Origin: Idiomarina sp. PL1-037
GTDB lineage: Bacteria > Pseudomonadota > Gammaproteobacteria > Enterobacterales > Alteromonadaceae
DNA length: 64,000 nucleotides
Assembly: GCF_034422975.1 (NCBI RefSeq)
Contig: NZ_CP139873.1
Span: forward strand, 1,674,001 to 1,738,000
Reading direction: 5' to 3'
The notes beneath the pieces are model-generated. The model was not told where the DNA came from, made no database searches, and saw only the letters and a list, made by a program, of their open reading frames with translations. The position numbers and the translations under genes were made by a program. Of the stretch, positions 1 through 8,415 are shown piece by piece. Position 1 is the stretch's first letter. Every line of letters begins with the position of its first letter.

Positions 1-57
1 TACGGGGAATGTCAGCGCGGCGAAGGCTGCGAATACAAAGCTGCCGCTGAGGCATAG
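1..57 (+). CDS. C-terminal end of an unidentified protein (partial)
   Basis: Frame 1 is open from the window edge and encodes 18 residues ending GCEYKAAAEA, followed by two in-frame stops (TAG, TAA). The fragment has a paired-cysteine pattern (ECQRGEGCEY) that could belong to a metal-binding tail. It is too short to identify. The next gene starts only 7 nt after the first stop, so the two are probably co-transcribed. The open frame could be chance, since only 57 nt are visible. Confidence 0.45.
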   Translation, partial: YGECQRGEGCEYKAAAEA

Positions 58-64
58 TAACAAT

Positions 65-1102
65 ATGGCACTGCGCTGGCTCATATACGGTGCATACGGC
101 TATTCGGGTAAACTTATTGCTCACCAGGCGAAAAGACGCGGTTATCAACCTATTTTAGCCGGCCGTAACGAAAACGCCCTTGAGCCAGTCGCACGCCATT
201 TAGATTTTCAATACAAGGTCTTCTCGCTCAACAGTATTGATGAACTTCAAAAACAGTTAGAAGACGTCGACTTAGTCATTAATTGCGCGGGCCCATTCAG
301 CCAGACCGCCGCTCCTCTTATTCAAGCCTGTATTGATACCAAAACCCACTATTTAGACATTACTGGCGAGATAGACGTATTTGAATACGCTCATTCTATG
401 GACAAAGCGGCACGCGAAGCCGGCATTGTTATATGCCCGGGCGTTGGCTTTGACGTTATTCCAACAGACTGTATTGCTGCACGGTTAAATGCCCAGATGC
501 CGGAAGCAACACACCTGGCCTTAGGTTTTGATTCCGGTTCACGCATGAGTCGCGGCACATCCAAAACCAGTATAGAGCGTTTAGGTCACGGTGGAGCCGC
601 CCGTATTAACGGACAAATTACCGATGTTCCGCACGCTTGGCATTCTCGCTGGATAGATTTTGGTAATGGCGAAAAATATGCCATGACCATTCCCTGGGGC
701 GATGTCTCTACCGCCTACTACACCACGGAGATACCCAACATTGAAGTGTACATACCGGCCAGCCCACGCTTAGTGAAAAAAATTCGCCGGATGAACTGGT
801 TCCGTTGGGTATTTAAGTGGAAATGGGTTCAGGCTAAGCTGAAGAAAAAGCTGGAATCACAGCCTGCTGGCCCTGAAGAAAAAGAACGAAAGAATAACCC
901 GACTTACGTTTGGGGTGAAATCAGCGACGCCAAAGGCAATAAGAAAAGTATGCGGGTAAAACTGAAAAACGGCTATTCGCTAACGGCAGAAGGGGCTGTT
1001 GAGATAGCCATTCATACTTTAAGCCAGAAACAGCCGGGGGGCTTTTACACCCCCTCACGTTTGTACGGCGCTAAACTACTGAACCAGTTTAAGATCCAGT
1101 AG
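65..1102 (+). CDS. Saccharopine dehydrogenase-like NAD(P)-binding oxidoreductase (trans-acting enoyl reductase type)
   Basis: 345-aa protein with an N-terminal Rossmann nucleotide-binding motif (GAYGYSG, residues 9-15) followed by AGRN, the usual start of the saccharopine dehydrogenase NADP-binding family. Sequences such as NCAGPF and YLDITGE, and the conserved GFDVIPTD, match the branch that contains mycobacterial trans-acting enoyl reductases and uncharacterised bacterial homologues rather than true lysine-pathway enzymes. A basic helix near residues 235-260 may contact membrane or lipid. The substrate cannot be told from sequence. The gene probably shares a transcript with the fragment before it. 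Its 3' end overlaps the convergent glnS by 14 bp. Confidence 0.75.
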   Translation: MALRWLIYGAYGYSGKLIAHQAKRRGYQPILAGRNENALEPVARHLDFQYKVFSLNSIDELQKQLEDVDLVINCAGPFSQTAAPLIQACIDTKTHYLDITGEIDVFEYAHSMDKAAREAGIVICPGVGFDVIPTDCIAARLNAQMPEATHLALGFDSGSRMSRGTSKTSIERLGHGGAARINGQITDVPHAWHSRWIDFGNGEKYAMTIPWGDVSTAYYTTEIPNIEVYIPASPRLVKKIRRMNWFRWVFKWKWVQAKLKKKLESQPAGPEEKERKNNPTYVWGEISDAKGNKKSMRVKLKNGYSLTAEGAVEIAIHTLSQKQPGGFYTPSRLYGAKLLNQFKIQ

Positions 1103-2774
1103 TTTGTTCCTGCTCTATTTTCGCCCAGCTGTCGCGTAAACCAACGGTCTGGTTAAATATTAAACGATCTTCTGTGTCAGCGTCCTGATCCAGACAATAG
1201 TAGCCCAGACGTTCAAACTGGAAGTTTTCGCTCAGTTTCGCGTTCGCTAAGTTAGCTTCCACAAAGCCTTTCTTAATAATCAAAGACTCAGGGTTAAGGG
1301 TTGAGAACAAGTCTTCCTCTGCTGCCGGGTTAGGCACCTGGAATAAGCGGTCATAAACACGGAACTCTGCTTCTTTTGCGGTTTCTGCAGACACCCAGTG
1401 AATAACGCCCTTCACCTTACGCCCGTCCGCCGGGTCTTTCCCTAAAGTATCGGCATCGTAGTGGCAGTAAATGGTCTGAATTTCGCCATTATCGTCGGTT
1501 TCTACCCGATCTGCACGAATTACGTAGGCATTACGCAAACGCACTTCTTTATCCAGCACCAGACGCTTAAACTTCTTGTTAGCCGACTCACGGAAGTCTT
1601 CCCGTTCAATCCAAATTTCGCGACTAAAAGTCACCTGACGCGAGCCCATCTCCGGGTCATTCGGGTGGTTCGGTGCATCCAGCAATTCATGTTCGCCTTC
1701 AGGGTAGTTCTCAATAACAATTTTAACCGGATCCATCACCGCCATAGCGCGTGGGGCATTGACGTTCAGGTCATCACGAATGCAGGCTTCCAGCATGCTC
1801 ATTTCTACCTGGTTATCCATTTTGGTCACACCAATACGGCGGCAGAATTCACGAATTGAGTCTGGTGTATAACCACGGCGACGCAAACCAGCCACGCTGG
1901 CAATACGCGGATCATCCCAACCGCTTACTTTGTTTTCGTCGACCAGCGTATTAATAATGCGTTTACTCATTACCGTGTACTGCAGGTTCAGGCGCGAGAA
2001 TTCAATTTGCTGTGGATGGCAGTCTATGCTGATGTTATCCAGCACCCAGTCATATAAGCGACGGTTGTCCTGGAACTCCAGCGTACACAGTGAATGTGTA
2101 ATGCCTTCCAGCGCATCGGAAATACAGTGGGTGAAGTCGTACATTGGGTAAACGCACCATTTATCACCGGTCTGGTGATGGTGTACAAAGCGCACACGGT
2201 AAATAACCGGATCGCGCATACACATAAACGGCGAGCTCATATCAATTTTAGCCCGTAATGCCGCGGTGCCTTCTTCGTGCTTACCTGCCGTCATGTCAGC
2301 AAAATGCTTTAAATTCTCTTCCACAGAGGTATCACGGTAAGGGCTGTTTACGCCCGGTTCTTTCAGCGTACCGCGCAGTTCGCGCATTTTATCCTGTGAA
2401 CTGAAGTCAACGTAGGCCAGGCCTTTCTCAATCAGCTCAACCGCAAACGCATGCAGCTGATCAAAATAATTAGAGGAATAACGCGGCTCGCCTTCCCACT
2501 CATAACCCAGCCACTCCACGTCTTTTTTAATGGAGTTCACATAGTCCACTTTTTCTTTCAGTGGGTTGGTATCATCAAAACGCAGGTTACAGGTGCCGTT
2601 GTAGTCTTCGGCAATACCAAAGTTCAGCACTATCGATTTGGCATGGCCAATATGCAGGTAACCGTTCGGCTCCGGAGGAAAACGGGTGTGTACAGTTGCG
2701 TGCTTACCACTGGCCAAATCTTTATCAATGATTTGACGAATAAAATTACTGGGACGAGAGTCAGTATCTGCCAT
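1089..2774 (-). CDS. glnS: Glutamine--tRNA ligase
   Basis: 561 aa, close to the 554 aa of E. coli GlnRS. This class I aminoacyl-tRNA synthetase charges tRNA-Gln in the cytoplasm. The HIGH signature is at residues 41-44 within PPEPNGYLHIGH, and the KMSKS equivalent is VMSKR near residue 270. The conserved FDDTNP that follows the HIGH region and the C-terminal anticodon-binding beta-barrels (RLGYYCLD, FNQTVGLRD) are intact. A GGAGA Shine-Dalgarno sequence precedes the ATG. It stands alone on the minus strand, with 48 nt separating it from pxpC upstream. Confidence 0.97.
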   Translation of the reverse strand: MADTDSRPSNFIRQIIDKDLASGKHATVHTRFPPEPNGYLHIGHAKSIVLNFGIAEDYNGTCNLRFDDTNPLKEKVDYVNSIKKDVEWLGYEWEGEPRYSSNYFDQLHAFAVELIEKGLAYVDFSSQDKMRELRGTLKEPGVNSPYRDTSVEENLKHFADMTAGKHEEGTAALRAKIDMSSPFMCMRDPVIYRVRFVHHHQTGDKWCVYPMYDFTHCISDALEGITHSLCTLEFQDNRRLYDWVLDNISIDCHPQQIEFSRLNLQYTVMSKRIINTLVDENKVSGWDDPRIASVAGLRRRGYTPDSIREFCRRIGVTKMDNQVEMSMLEACIRDDLNVNAPRAMAVMDPVKIVIENYPEGEHELLDAPNHPNDPEMGSRQVTFSREIWIEREDFRESANKKFKRLVLDKEVRLRNAYVIRADRVETDDNGEIQTIYCHYDADTLGKDPADGRKVKGVIHWVSAETAKEAEFRVYDRLFQVPNPAAEEDLFSTLNPESLIIKKGFVEANLANAKLSENFQFERLGYYCLDQDADTEDRLIFNQTVGLRDSWAKIEQEQTTGS

Positions 2775-2822
2775 GAACCTTTTGTCTCCGCTACAAAATC
2801 AACACCGGATAATATGAATCGG

Positions 2823-3776
2823 CTATGATCGCAGGTTATCGTTAGCCTGACAAGCTAAGCGAACATTAAAAAACTGATAAAAGCGGCGCAATTGCTGCTG
2901 TGCAACTTTACCTTCAATACGGGTAAAACGAACGGTTTGCCCCGGCTGGCATTGTGCCAACCGACCTAAATCGAACGGGTTAATGGTGCCCAGTTTCGGG
3001 TAGCCCCCTAAGGTCTGGCGGTCGTTCATCATAATAATAGGCTGGCCATTTGCGGGCACCTGTACAGACCCCACATTCACGCCTTCAGATACCAAACCCT
3101 CACCATCATATTCCAACGCTTTACCCGACAAGCGAATGCCCATGCGGTCGCTGTCTTTAGTGACTTCGTAATCTTCGTAGCAGAAAGCTTCTCTTGCCGA
3201 CATGGGAAAGGCGTCGTACTGAAAGCCCGGTATTAAGCCAATAACCGGGGTTTTCCGGTAGTCGGATCTGTAGGCCCAGCCCACGCGCCGCGATACCTGA
3301 TAATTCTGCTCATTAAAACTCAGTTCGTCACCCGCTTTTAAAAACGAGCCGTCTCCATGCAGGCCGCCAACCGCGTCGCGAGTAACGGTTGCGCAACTGC
3401 CCCACTTAGAGTCCACCTGAAAACCGCCCTGCACCGCTAAATAGACTCTGACACCGGCTCTGGCATACCCCATCTTCAGGCGTTGACCCGCATGCACTTT
3501 AAAGTTTTGCCAGGTATTTAACACCTCGTCGTCCAGCGTCAGTTCCACATCAGCACCGGTCACAGCACACTGGCAGTCGCGGTCAAATTCTACTTCAAAG
3601 CCGCCCAGGGTAATTTCTATTTGAGCGGCATTAAAATGGTTACTCAGCAACCGGTTCGCCCATAAAAACGCGTGTTCATCCATAGGGCCGCCGCGGGTCA
3701 GGCCTTTCGACAAATACCCAAAGCGCCCAAAATCCTGAACGGCTGAGCGCATACCCGGCTCAATAATACGCATCAT
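2823..3776 (-). CDS. pxpC: 5-oxoprolinase subunit PxpC
   Basis: 317 aa, matching the KipA/YbgK family (about 310 aa). The N-terminus has the family pattern (AVQDFGRFGY, then GGPMDEHAF). Conserved later segments include GGYPKLGTI. PxpC acts with PxpB and PxpA in the ATP-dependent cleavage of 5-oxoproline (pyroglutamate) to glutamate. It is the last gene of the operon, and its ATG overlaps the pxpB stop by 4 nt, so translation is coupled. It was formerly annotated as allophanate hydrolase subunit 2 or biotin-dependent carboxyltransferase, but the complete pxpABC set favours 5-oxoprolinase. Confidence 0.92.
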   Translation of the reverse strand: MMRIIEPGMRSAVQDFGRFGYLSKGLTRGGPMDEHAFLWANRLLSNHFNAAQIEITLGGFEVEFDRDCQCAVTGADVELTLDDEVLNTWQNFKVHAGQRLKMGYARAGVRVYLAVQGGFQVDSKWGSCATVTRDAVGGLHGDGSFLKAGDELSFNEQNYQVSRRVGWAYRSDYRKTPVIGLIPGFQYDAFPMSAREAFCYEDYEVTKDSDRMGIRLSGKALEYDGEGLVSEGVNVGSVQVPANGQPIIMMNDRQTLGGYPKLGTINPFDLGRLAQCQPGQTVRFTRIEGKVAQQQLRRFYQFFNVRLACQANDNLRS

Positions 3777-4504
3777 GACAAGGCCTCCGTGTCACCGCCT
3801 TCCTCAATAAACTGCTCTTTGCTTACCGCGTAAAACTCGACTTCATCGCCTACGTTCAGCGGGCTGATGGTCCCGGAGGACGGGTCATACAACTGAGTTG
3901 AAGTACGGCCAATAATGTTCCACCCTCCGGGCGATGCTGACGGATAAACCGCGGTCTGACTTTCAGCAACGGCGACGCTGCCTGCGGTAATGCGCTTTCT
4001 GGGGTTATCTAAACGCGGCGTTCTGATCTTCTCACTCACTTCGCCTAAATAGGCGAAGCCTGGCGCAAAGCCCATGGCGTATACGCGGTACGTCTGTTCG
4101 GTGTGCATTTTTATTACATCATCCACAGAGCAGTTGTTCATTTCAGCAATGCGGGCTAAATCCGGTCCGACACTTTCGTCATAATAAACCGGAATACGAT
4201 GCCGCTTACCACTCTGCTCGCTAATATCAGAGCTGAGGTCAGCTAAAACTCTACGCAAGCGTTCACGTATTTCAGGCTCATCAATGCTCAGCACGTTGTA
4301 ATAAACCATTAAGGAGTTGTAGGACGGCACTAAATCCAGCACAACATCAGACAGTTGCTCCTTTACTGCCTTAACTGCAGCCAAAACACGCTGGTTAACC
4401 GACACACTAATGCCCTCGCCTAAATAGACTACAACGGCATCGGCGCCGGCTGAAACGAGTTTTGGGAAATCAGACTCTTCTTTCATAACTGAACTATAAG
4501 TCAT
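3773..4504 (-). CDS. pxpB: 5-oxoprolinase subunit PxpB
   Basis: 243 aa, somewhat longer than E. coli YbgJ (218 aa). Diagnostic KipI-family segments are GFAPGFAYLG, then RKRITAGSVAVAE, then YPSASPGGWNIIGRT. Works with PxpC in the ATP-dependent half of 5-oxoprolinase. It lies 8 nt downstream of pxpA and overlaps pxpC by 4 nt. An alternative reading as the KipI histidine-kinase inhibitor is unlikely, since no sporulation kinase context exists. Confidence 0.92.
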   Translation of the reverse strand: MTYSSVMKEESDFPKLVSAGADAVVVYLGEGISVSVNQRVLAAVKAVKEQLSDVVLDLVPSYNSLMVYYNVLSIDEPEIRERLRRVLADLSSDISEQSGKRHRIPVYYDESVGPDLARIAEMNNCSVDDVIKMHTEQTYRVYAMGFAPGFAYLGEVSEKIRTPRLDNPRKRITAGSVAVAESQTAVYPSASPGGWNIIGRTSTQLYDPSSGTISPLNVGDEVEFYAVSKEQFIEEGGDTEALS

Positions 4505-4512
4505 TCCTAATT

Positions 4513-5301
4513 TTATTCATTAGCTTGCCGGACAATGCTCCGCAGCTTCTCTACGGTTTCTATCGCTTTGGGGTTATCCCCGTGAACACAAAGAGAATCA
4601 ATTTCAATTTGCAGCGACTTACCCGACACACTCTCGATAGCATGGCCTGTCGCAAAAGCCTCCGCCTGAGCATACATGGCTTCAGCATCACCGTGCACGG
4701 CATCAGGGTTGCTCCGCGAGCGCAACTGCCCATTGTCGTCATAAGCGCGGTCGGCAAAACCTTCAAACCATAATTCAACACCAAACTGCTGCGCGCGGTG
4801 GCGCCAGGCGTCATTTTCGGGTGTTGCCATAACCATTAACGGCAAGGGCTCATGTCTGTCGTCCTGCAAGGCGGCAATAGCCTGACAAACAGCATCGAAT
4901 TGCTGACCGTCGCTTAACATGTCGTTATAAAGTGCGCCGTGTGGCTTCACATAGCTCACTTCGGTTTTCTGGCCTGCACAAATGCCCTGTAAAGCCCCCA
5001 CCTGATACTGAATTAAAGCGGTAACTTCATCGGGTTTTAACGTCATATGACGTCGGCCGAAACCAACGAGATCGGGGTACGCAGGATGCGCGCCTATCGT
5101 CACATCATGCTGCTTGGCTAACTTGACTGTTTTCAGCATAGTTAGCGGGTCTGATGCATGAAAACCGCAAGCCACATTAGCGCAGTCGATGTGCGGCATA
5201 ATTAAGTCATCGGCGCCCATTTTCCAGGTTCCGAAGCTTTCACCAATATCGCTGTTTAATGTAATTCCCGGATTACTTTCGGGGCTACTTTGACGACTCA
5301 T
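4513..5301 (-). CDS. pxpA: 5-oxoprolinase subunit PxpA (LamB/YcsF family)
   Basis: 262 aa. Starts with the family signature LNSDIGESFG, followed by MPHIDCANVACGFHASDP and the IGAHPAYPDLVGFGRR block. The C-terminal SLCVHGDNP motif is also typical. PxpA completes ring opening of 5-oxoproline with the PxpBC pair. Its ATG overlaps the stop of the upstream membrane-protein gene (ATGA), so the operon is at least membrane protein-pxpA-pxpB-pxpC. The order A-B-C puts the three subunits in one transcript. Confidence 0.93.
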   Translation of the reverse strand: MSRQSSPESNPGITLNSDIGESFGTWKMGADDLIMPHIDCANVACGFHASDPLTMLKTVKLAKQHDVTIGAHPAYPDLVGFGRRHMTLKPDEVTALIQYQVGALQGICAGQKTEVSYVKPHGALYNDMLSDGQQFDAVCQAIAALQDDRHEPLPLMVMATPENDAWRHRAQQFGVELWFEGFADRAYDDNGQLRSRSNPDAVHGDAEAMYAQAEAFATGHAIESVSGKSLQIEIDSLCVHGDNPKAIETVEKLRSIVRQANE

Positions 5302-5702
5302 TCCTCACCTTTTTCGGATTTTCTGGCTTCAATGTCTCCCATTAGCTTAACCAGACCCACGGCAAATAAATACAAACCAACACCTACGCCGGCAAGTTGT
5401 AACGGCGGCAAGCAGAGCACCACCAGTTGATGTTTCGCAAATACCGCTGCTGCACCAGTGAGTCCCATAGTCGTTATGGCGCTGGCAACTAAGGTAACAG
5501 GTGCCATCCAGGAAAGCAGCCAGCGGAACTTTAACAGCGCGCAAAGCCCACCAATGACTAAGCCCCAGGCAATAGGAACGCCCAGTTTGTACCAACTCAG
5601 ATTAAAATTCGCAATTAAGGTAATCAGCTCTTCCTGCTCTGCGGTATAAAAGAACAGCCCCACCGCACCGGCCAAAATAACAATTCGTTTTGCTATATTC
5701 AT
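5298..5702 (-). CDS. Small multi-pass membrane protein coupled to pxpA
   Basis: I choose the ATG at 5702 (protein starts MNIAKRIVIL, 134 aa). An AGGA Shine-Dalgarno lies 9 nt upstream, whereas longer readings of the frame have no ribosome site and a non-hydrophobic head. Four hydrophobic segments can be seen, at about residues 4-20, 38-58, 62-85 and 92-122, followed by a charged cytoplasmic tail. The stop overlaps the pxpA start by 4 nt. I do not recognise the family. Position suggests a role linked to 5-oxoproline or small-acid handling at the membrane, but that is inference only. Confidence 0.7.
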   Translation of the reverse strand: MNIAKRIVILAGAVGLFFYTAEQEELITLIANFNLSWYKLGVPIAWGLVIGGLCALLKFRWLLSWMAPVTLVASAITTMGLTGAAAVFAKHQLVVLCLPPLQLAGVGVGLYLFAVGLVKLMGDIEARKSEKGEE

Positions 5703-5713
5703 GAATTCGATTC

Positions 5714-5974
5714 CTACATGAAAAGACTGATAATAAAGATGATGATCGCAATAATAGGTATCCAGAGAATTGGAGACTGATACCATTTTAACGTTGGCTT
5801 GTCGGTACGATTAAGCGACTTCAGCGTTGGTTGCTTATACAGCCAGATAATACCTATTAACATCAGAACCGCGCCGGTTAACCTAACGGGGGTATCATTG
5901 TCACTGACCACACCCAGAACGGCCAGAAGCAAACCCACAATAAGAATCAGTAATGCCAAAACACGTTGCCACAT
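5714..5974 (-). CDS. Small three-segment membrane protein
   Basis: 86 aa with hydrophobic segments at about residues 5-23, 32-46 and 68-86, joined by a basic loop (KSLNRTDKPTLK). It ends 11 nt before the next membrane-protein gene and likely heads the same transcript towards pxpABC. No family recognised. The protein ends inside its last hydrophobic stretch (IIFIISLFM), giving a very short periplasmic or cytoplasmic end. Confidence 0.6.
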   Translation of the reverse strand: MWQRVLALLILIVGLLLAVLGVVSDNDTPVRLTGAVLMLIGIIWLYKQPTLKSLNRTDKPTLKWYQSPILWIPIIAIIIFIISLFM

Positions 5975-6050
5975 ACTTCCCCCAAATCATTGTTCTTATC
6001 ATTATTGTCTTTATACTAAGAACTTATACTGTATCAGGTTCTGGAGCCAT

Positions 6051-6509
6051 ATGTTAAAGCAAATTCTTATCTGGTTAGGCGCTTCGGCCGTCACACTTCT
6101 CGTCATTTTTGTCAGTGTTGTTGTGTACCAGTACACCGCCATGGAACCAGAATTACCGCATGAAGACGAGTGCGACATTCGCCAACTGGAAACCAGTGAA
6201 GACGGCGCGCTGGAGGTTCATAGCTACTGGTGCGAACGGGGTGAAAAACAAAGTTGGCAGGGCCATGAAATTTGGCTGCACGAACCACAGCCAGATAAAT
6301 GGGAACGCATAATGACCACAGAGCACGATGGCTGCATTAAACTGGAACTGGCGGATCAGCGGCTGGAAATCAACCACGATGGCAAGCGCGGCAACATGTT
6401 TTTAGTCGAGCCGGTGTTTCTGTTTAACGATGCACAAGGCGTTAGCCAGTCTCTGTCGGTCCAGGTTTCTACCCGCGGCGACGCCGTGTGCGCTGACTCT
6501 GGTGAATAA
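6051..6509 (+). CDS. Membrane-anchored periplasmic protein of unknown function
   Basis: I choose the ATG at 6051, which has GGAG 4 nt upstream; the longer reading of this frame has no ribosome site and antisense-like composition. 152 aa: one N-terminal transmembrane helix (about residues 5-27) and an acidic soluble domain with four cysteines (ECDI, YWCERG, GCIKLE, AVCAD) that could form disulfides in the periplasm. It is transcribed divergently from the pxp operon and convergently with the SDR gene, with only 7 nt between stops. Function unknown. Confidence 0.6.
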   Translation: MLKQILIWLGASAVTLLVIFVSVVVYQYTAMEPELPHEDECDIRQLETSEDGALEVHSYWCERGEKQSWQGHEIWLHEPQPDKWERIMTTEHDGCIKLELADQRLEINHDGKRGNMFLVEPVFLFNDAQGVSQSLSVQVSTRGDAVCADSGE

Positions 6510-6516
6510 CCGAAAG

Positions 6517-7287
6517 CTAAGCCAGCTTTAACACCCATTTCAGTGGTAATCGTTTCATTAAAAACGCCATTAATGCCCACGGCCAACGCGGTACATAAGC
6601 TTGAACCGGCTCTTTGTTAATGGCTTTTGCCAGCAAGCGACAGCCGGTTTCGGTGTCCACCATAAAAGGCGTGTTTTTCACTTTCTCGTTAATTTCCGAA
6701 CGAATATAGCCCGGGTAAATAGTCGAGACTTTTATTGGGCTGTTGCTGCCGTAGGTTTTCATTAAGTCCGCACGAATGCCTTCCGTTAATGATGCCAACC
6801 CAGCTTTGGTAGCCGCATAAACCGTCATAGCCCGCGGCATACCGCGGAAAGCACTCATGGACGAAATCGTTACCAAATGGCCTTGCTTTTGTTCGCGGAG
6901 AATTTCCATAGCCGCTTCACACTGCGCCAGCGCGGCTACAAAGTTCGTCTCAGCCGTGGCTTTGTTTGCTTCAAAGTAGCCAGTACCCAGCGCCGCACCT
7001 TTACCCATGCCCGCATTAATAATAAAGCGGTCAACTTGTCCCTGCTCTTGCTTAAACTCCTGAAACACTCGGAACACGTCCTCGTGGGCATTTACATCCA
7101 GGGTTTTAATGCTCACTTTTATGCCGGAATACTTTTCGTCCAGTTCGGTTTTTAAGGCTTCAAGCCGGTCTAACCGACGTGCGCACAGGCATAGATCCTT
7201 GCCCTGAGCGGCAAACTCACGAGCCATACCCTGCCCCAGACCAGAGCTGGCTCCGGTAATTAAAATGGTCTTCCGTTGTTGAGACAT
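6517..7287 (-). CDS. Short-chain dehydrogenase/reductase (SDR)
   Basis: 256 aa classical SDR. Cofactor motif TGASSGLG at residues 11-18; a following ARR favours NADP(H). Catalytic Ser in ITISSMSAF-type context and the YxxxK pair in YAATKAG are present, as is NAG before the active site. The C-terminal WPWALMAFLMKRLPLKW segment is hydrophobic and basic, as in membrane-associated SDRs. It is the last gene of a set with an acyl-CoA dehydrogenase and an APH-like kinase, 42 nt downstream of the kinase. Oxidation or reduction of a hydroxy/oxo acyl substrate is plausible; the substrate is unknown. Confidence 0.8.
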   Translation of the reverse strand: MSQQRKTILITGASSGLGQGMAREFAAQGKDLCLCARRLDRLEALKTELDEKYSGIKVSIKTLDVNAHEDVFRVFQEFKQEQGQVDRFIINAGMGKGAALGTGYFEANKATAETNFVAALAQCEAAMEILREQKQGHLVTISSMSAFRGMPRAMTVYAATKAGLASLTEGIRADLMKTYGSNSPIKVSTIYPGYIRSEINEKVKNTPFMVDTETGCRLLAKAINKEPVQAYVPRWPWALMAFLMKRLPLKWVLKLA

Positions 7288-7329
7288 TATTGAGCTCTCT
7301 TTATTGTTATTGTCTTTTATTGGTGTTTT

Positions 7330-8415
7330 TTAAGCTTTGGCGATACGACGGCGGCAGCGCCACAGCAAATAATTCACCAAAAACCAGAAGTTCTTAAAGG
7401 CTTTATTGGTGGTTTGCTTATGGTGGTAGCGGTAATAAATTTGCTGAGCTATAACCGCCAAACGGAATAAACCAAATACTTCGTAAAAGGCAAAGTCTTC
7501 TACCTTGGTGCCGGTGCGCTCACAGTAGTAATCAATAATTTCTTTACGGGTTAGCATGCCTGGGTAGTCGCTCGGCTGCCGTTTCGTCGCACGCGCGACT
7601 TTGTCATCGCCCGCTTCAATCCAATAAGCCAGCGAGTTACCTAAATCCATTAACGGGTTGCCTAAAGTCGCCAGTTCCCAGTCCAGAATGCCAATAATGT
7701 CGGTTGGATCATCCGGGTTGAGTATCAGGTTGTCTAAGCGAAAGTCATTGTGAACCAGACAAATTTTCTCGCTTGGCGGCTGGTTCTCTTTAAGCCAACG
7801 CATAACCGAACCCGCACCGAATACATTCCAGGTCTTTGCTTTTTCATAACGGCCACACCAGCCATTTACCTGACGTTCGGTGTAACCTTTACCTTTGGCT
7901 ATTTTGCGTAGTCCGGTGCTGTCTAAATCTACCTGGTGCAGCTTTATCAGTTTATCCAACGCGTTCGTGCATAATTGCCGCGCCTGCTCAGAACTTAACT
8001 CCAGTCCTTTAGGAAAACGCCTCCGCGGAATAATGCCGGTTACGTGTTCCATCACATAAAACTCGGCGCCAATAACCGACTCGTCACGGCAATACGCCAG
8101 CATTCGGGGTACGTGCGGAAACTCTGGTCTCAGGCGTTTCTGCAGGCGAAACTCACGACCCATATCATGGGCTGACTTGGCCTTTGTGCCATCTGGTGGG
8201 CGGCGCAACACTAATGCCAACCCGTTGTAATCTAAACGGTAGGTCCAGTTCGACACACCACCAGTATATTGGGTAATGCGCAAAGTACCGCGGTCTTCCG
8301 GAAGCTCGTCACCAATGTGCTCCGCCAGCCAATTATCTAATGCCTCTACGGGCAAGGTTTCTTCTTCGCGTACGTCACTCGCCTGATCGACTACGGCGGA
8401 TGATGGATCAGTCAT
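7330..8415 (-). CDS. APH-fold phosphotransferase (LvaA / ACAD11-N type)
   Basis: 361 aa aminoglycoside-phosphotransferase-like kinase. Visible motifs are the glycine-rich YTGGVSNWTYRL, the nucleotide-anchoring LVLRRPP, the catalytic loop LVHNDFRLDNL and the metal site GILDWELATLGNP. This subfamily pairs with acyl-CoA dehydrogenases: the two are fused in animal ACAD10/11 and separate in bacterial levulinate catabolism, where LvaA phosphorylates the 4-hydroxyl of 4-hydroxyvaleryl-CoA. Here the start overlaps the stop of the acyl-CoA dehydrogenase gene by 8 nt, supporting the same partnership. No LvaB-like small partner is seen next to it. An antibiotic kinase is unlikely. Confidence 0.82.
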   Translation of the reverse strand: MTDPSSAVVDQASDVREEETLPVEALDNWLAEHIGDELPEDRGTLRITQYTGGVSNWTYRLDYNGLALVLRRPPDGTKAKSAHDMGREFRLQKRLRPEFPHVPRMLAYCRDESVIGAEFYVMEHVTGIIPRRRFPKGLELSSEQARQLCTNALDKLIKLHQVDLDSTGLRKIAKGKGYTERQVNGWCGRYEKAKTWNVFGAGSVMRWLKENQPPSEKICLVHNDFRLDNLILNPDDPTDIIGILDWELATLGNPLMDLGNSLAYWIEAGDDKVARATKRQPSDYPGMLTRKEIIDYYCERTGTKVEDFAFYEVFGLFRLAVIAQQIYYRYHHKQTTNKAFKNFWFLVNYLLWRCRRRIAKA

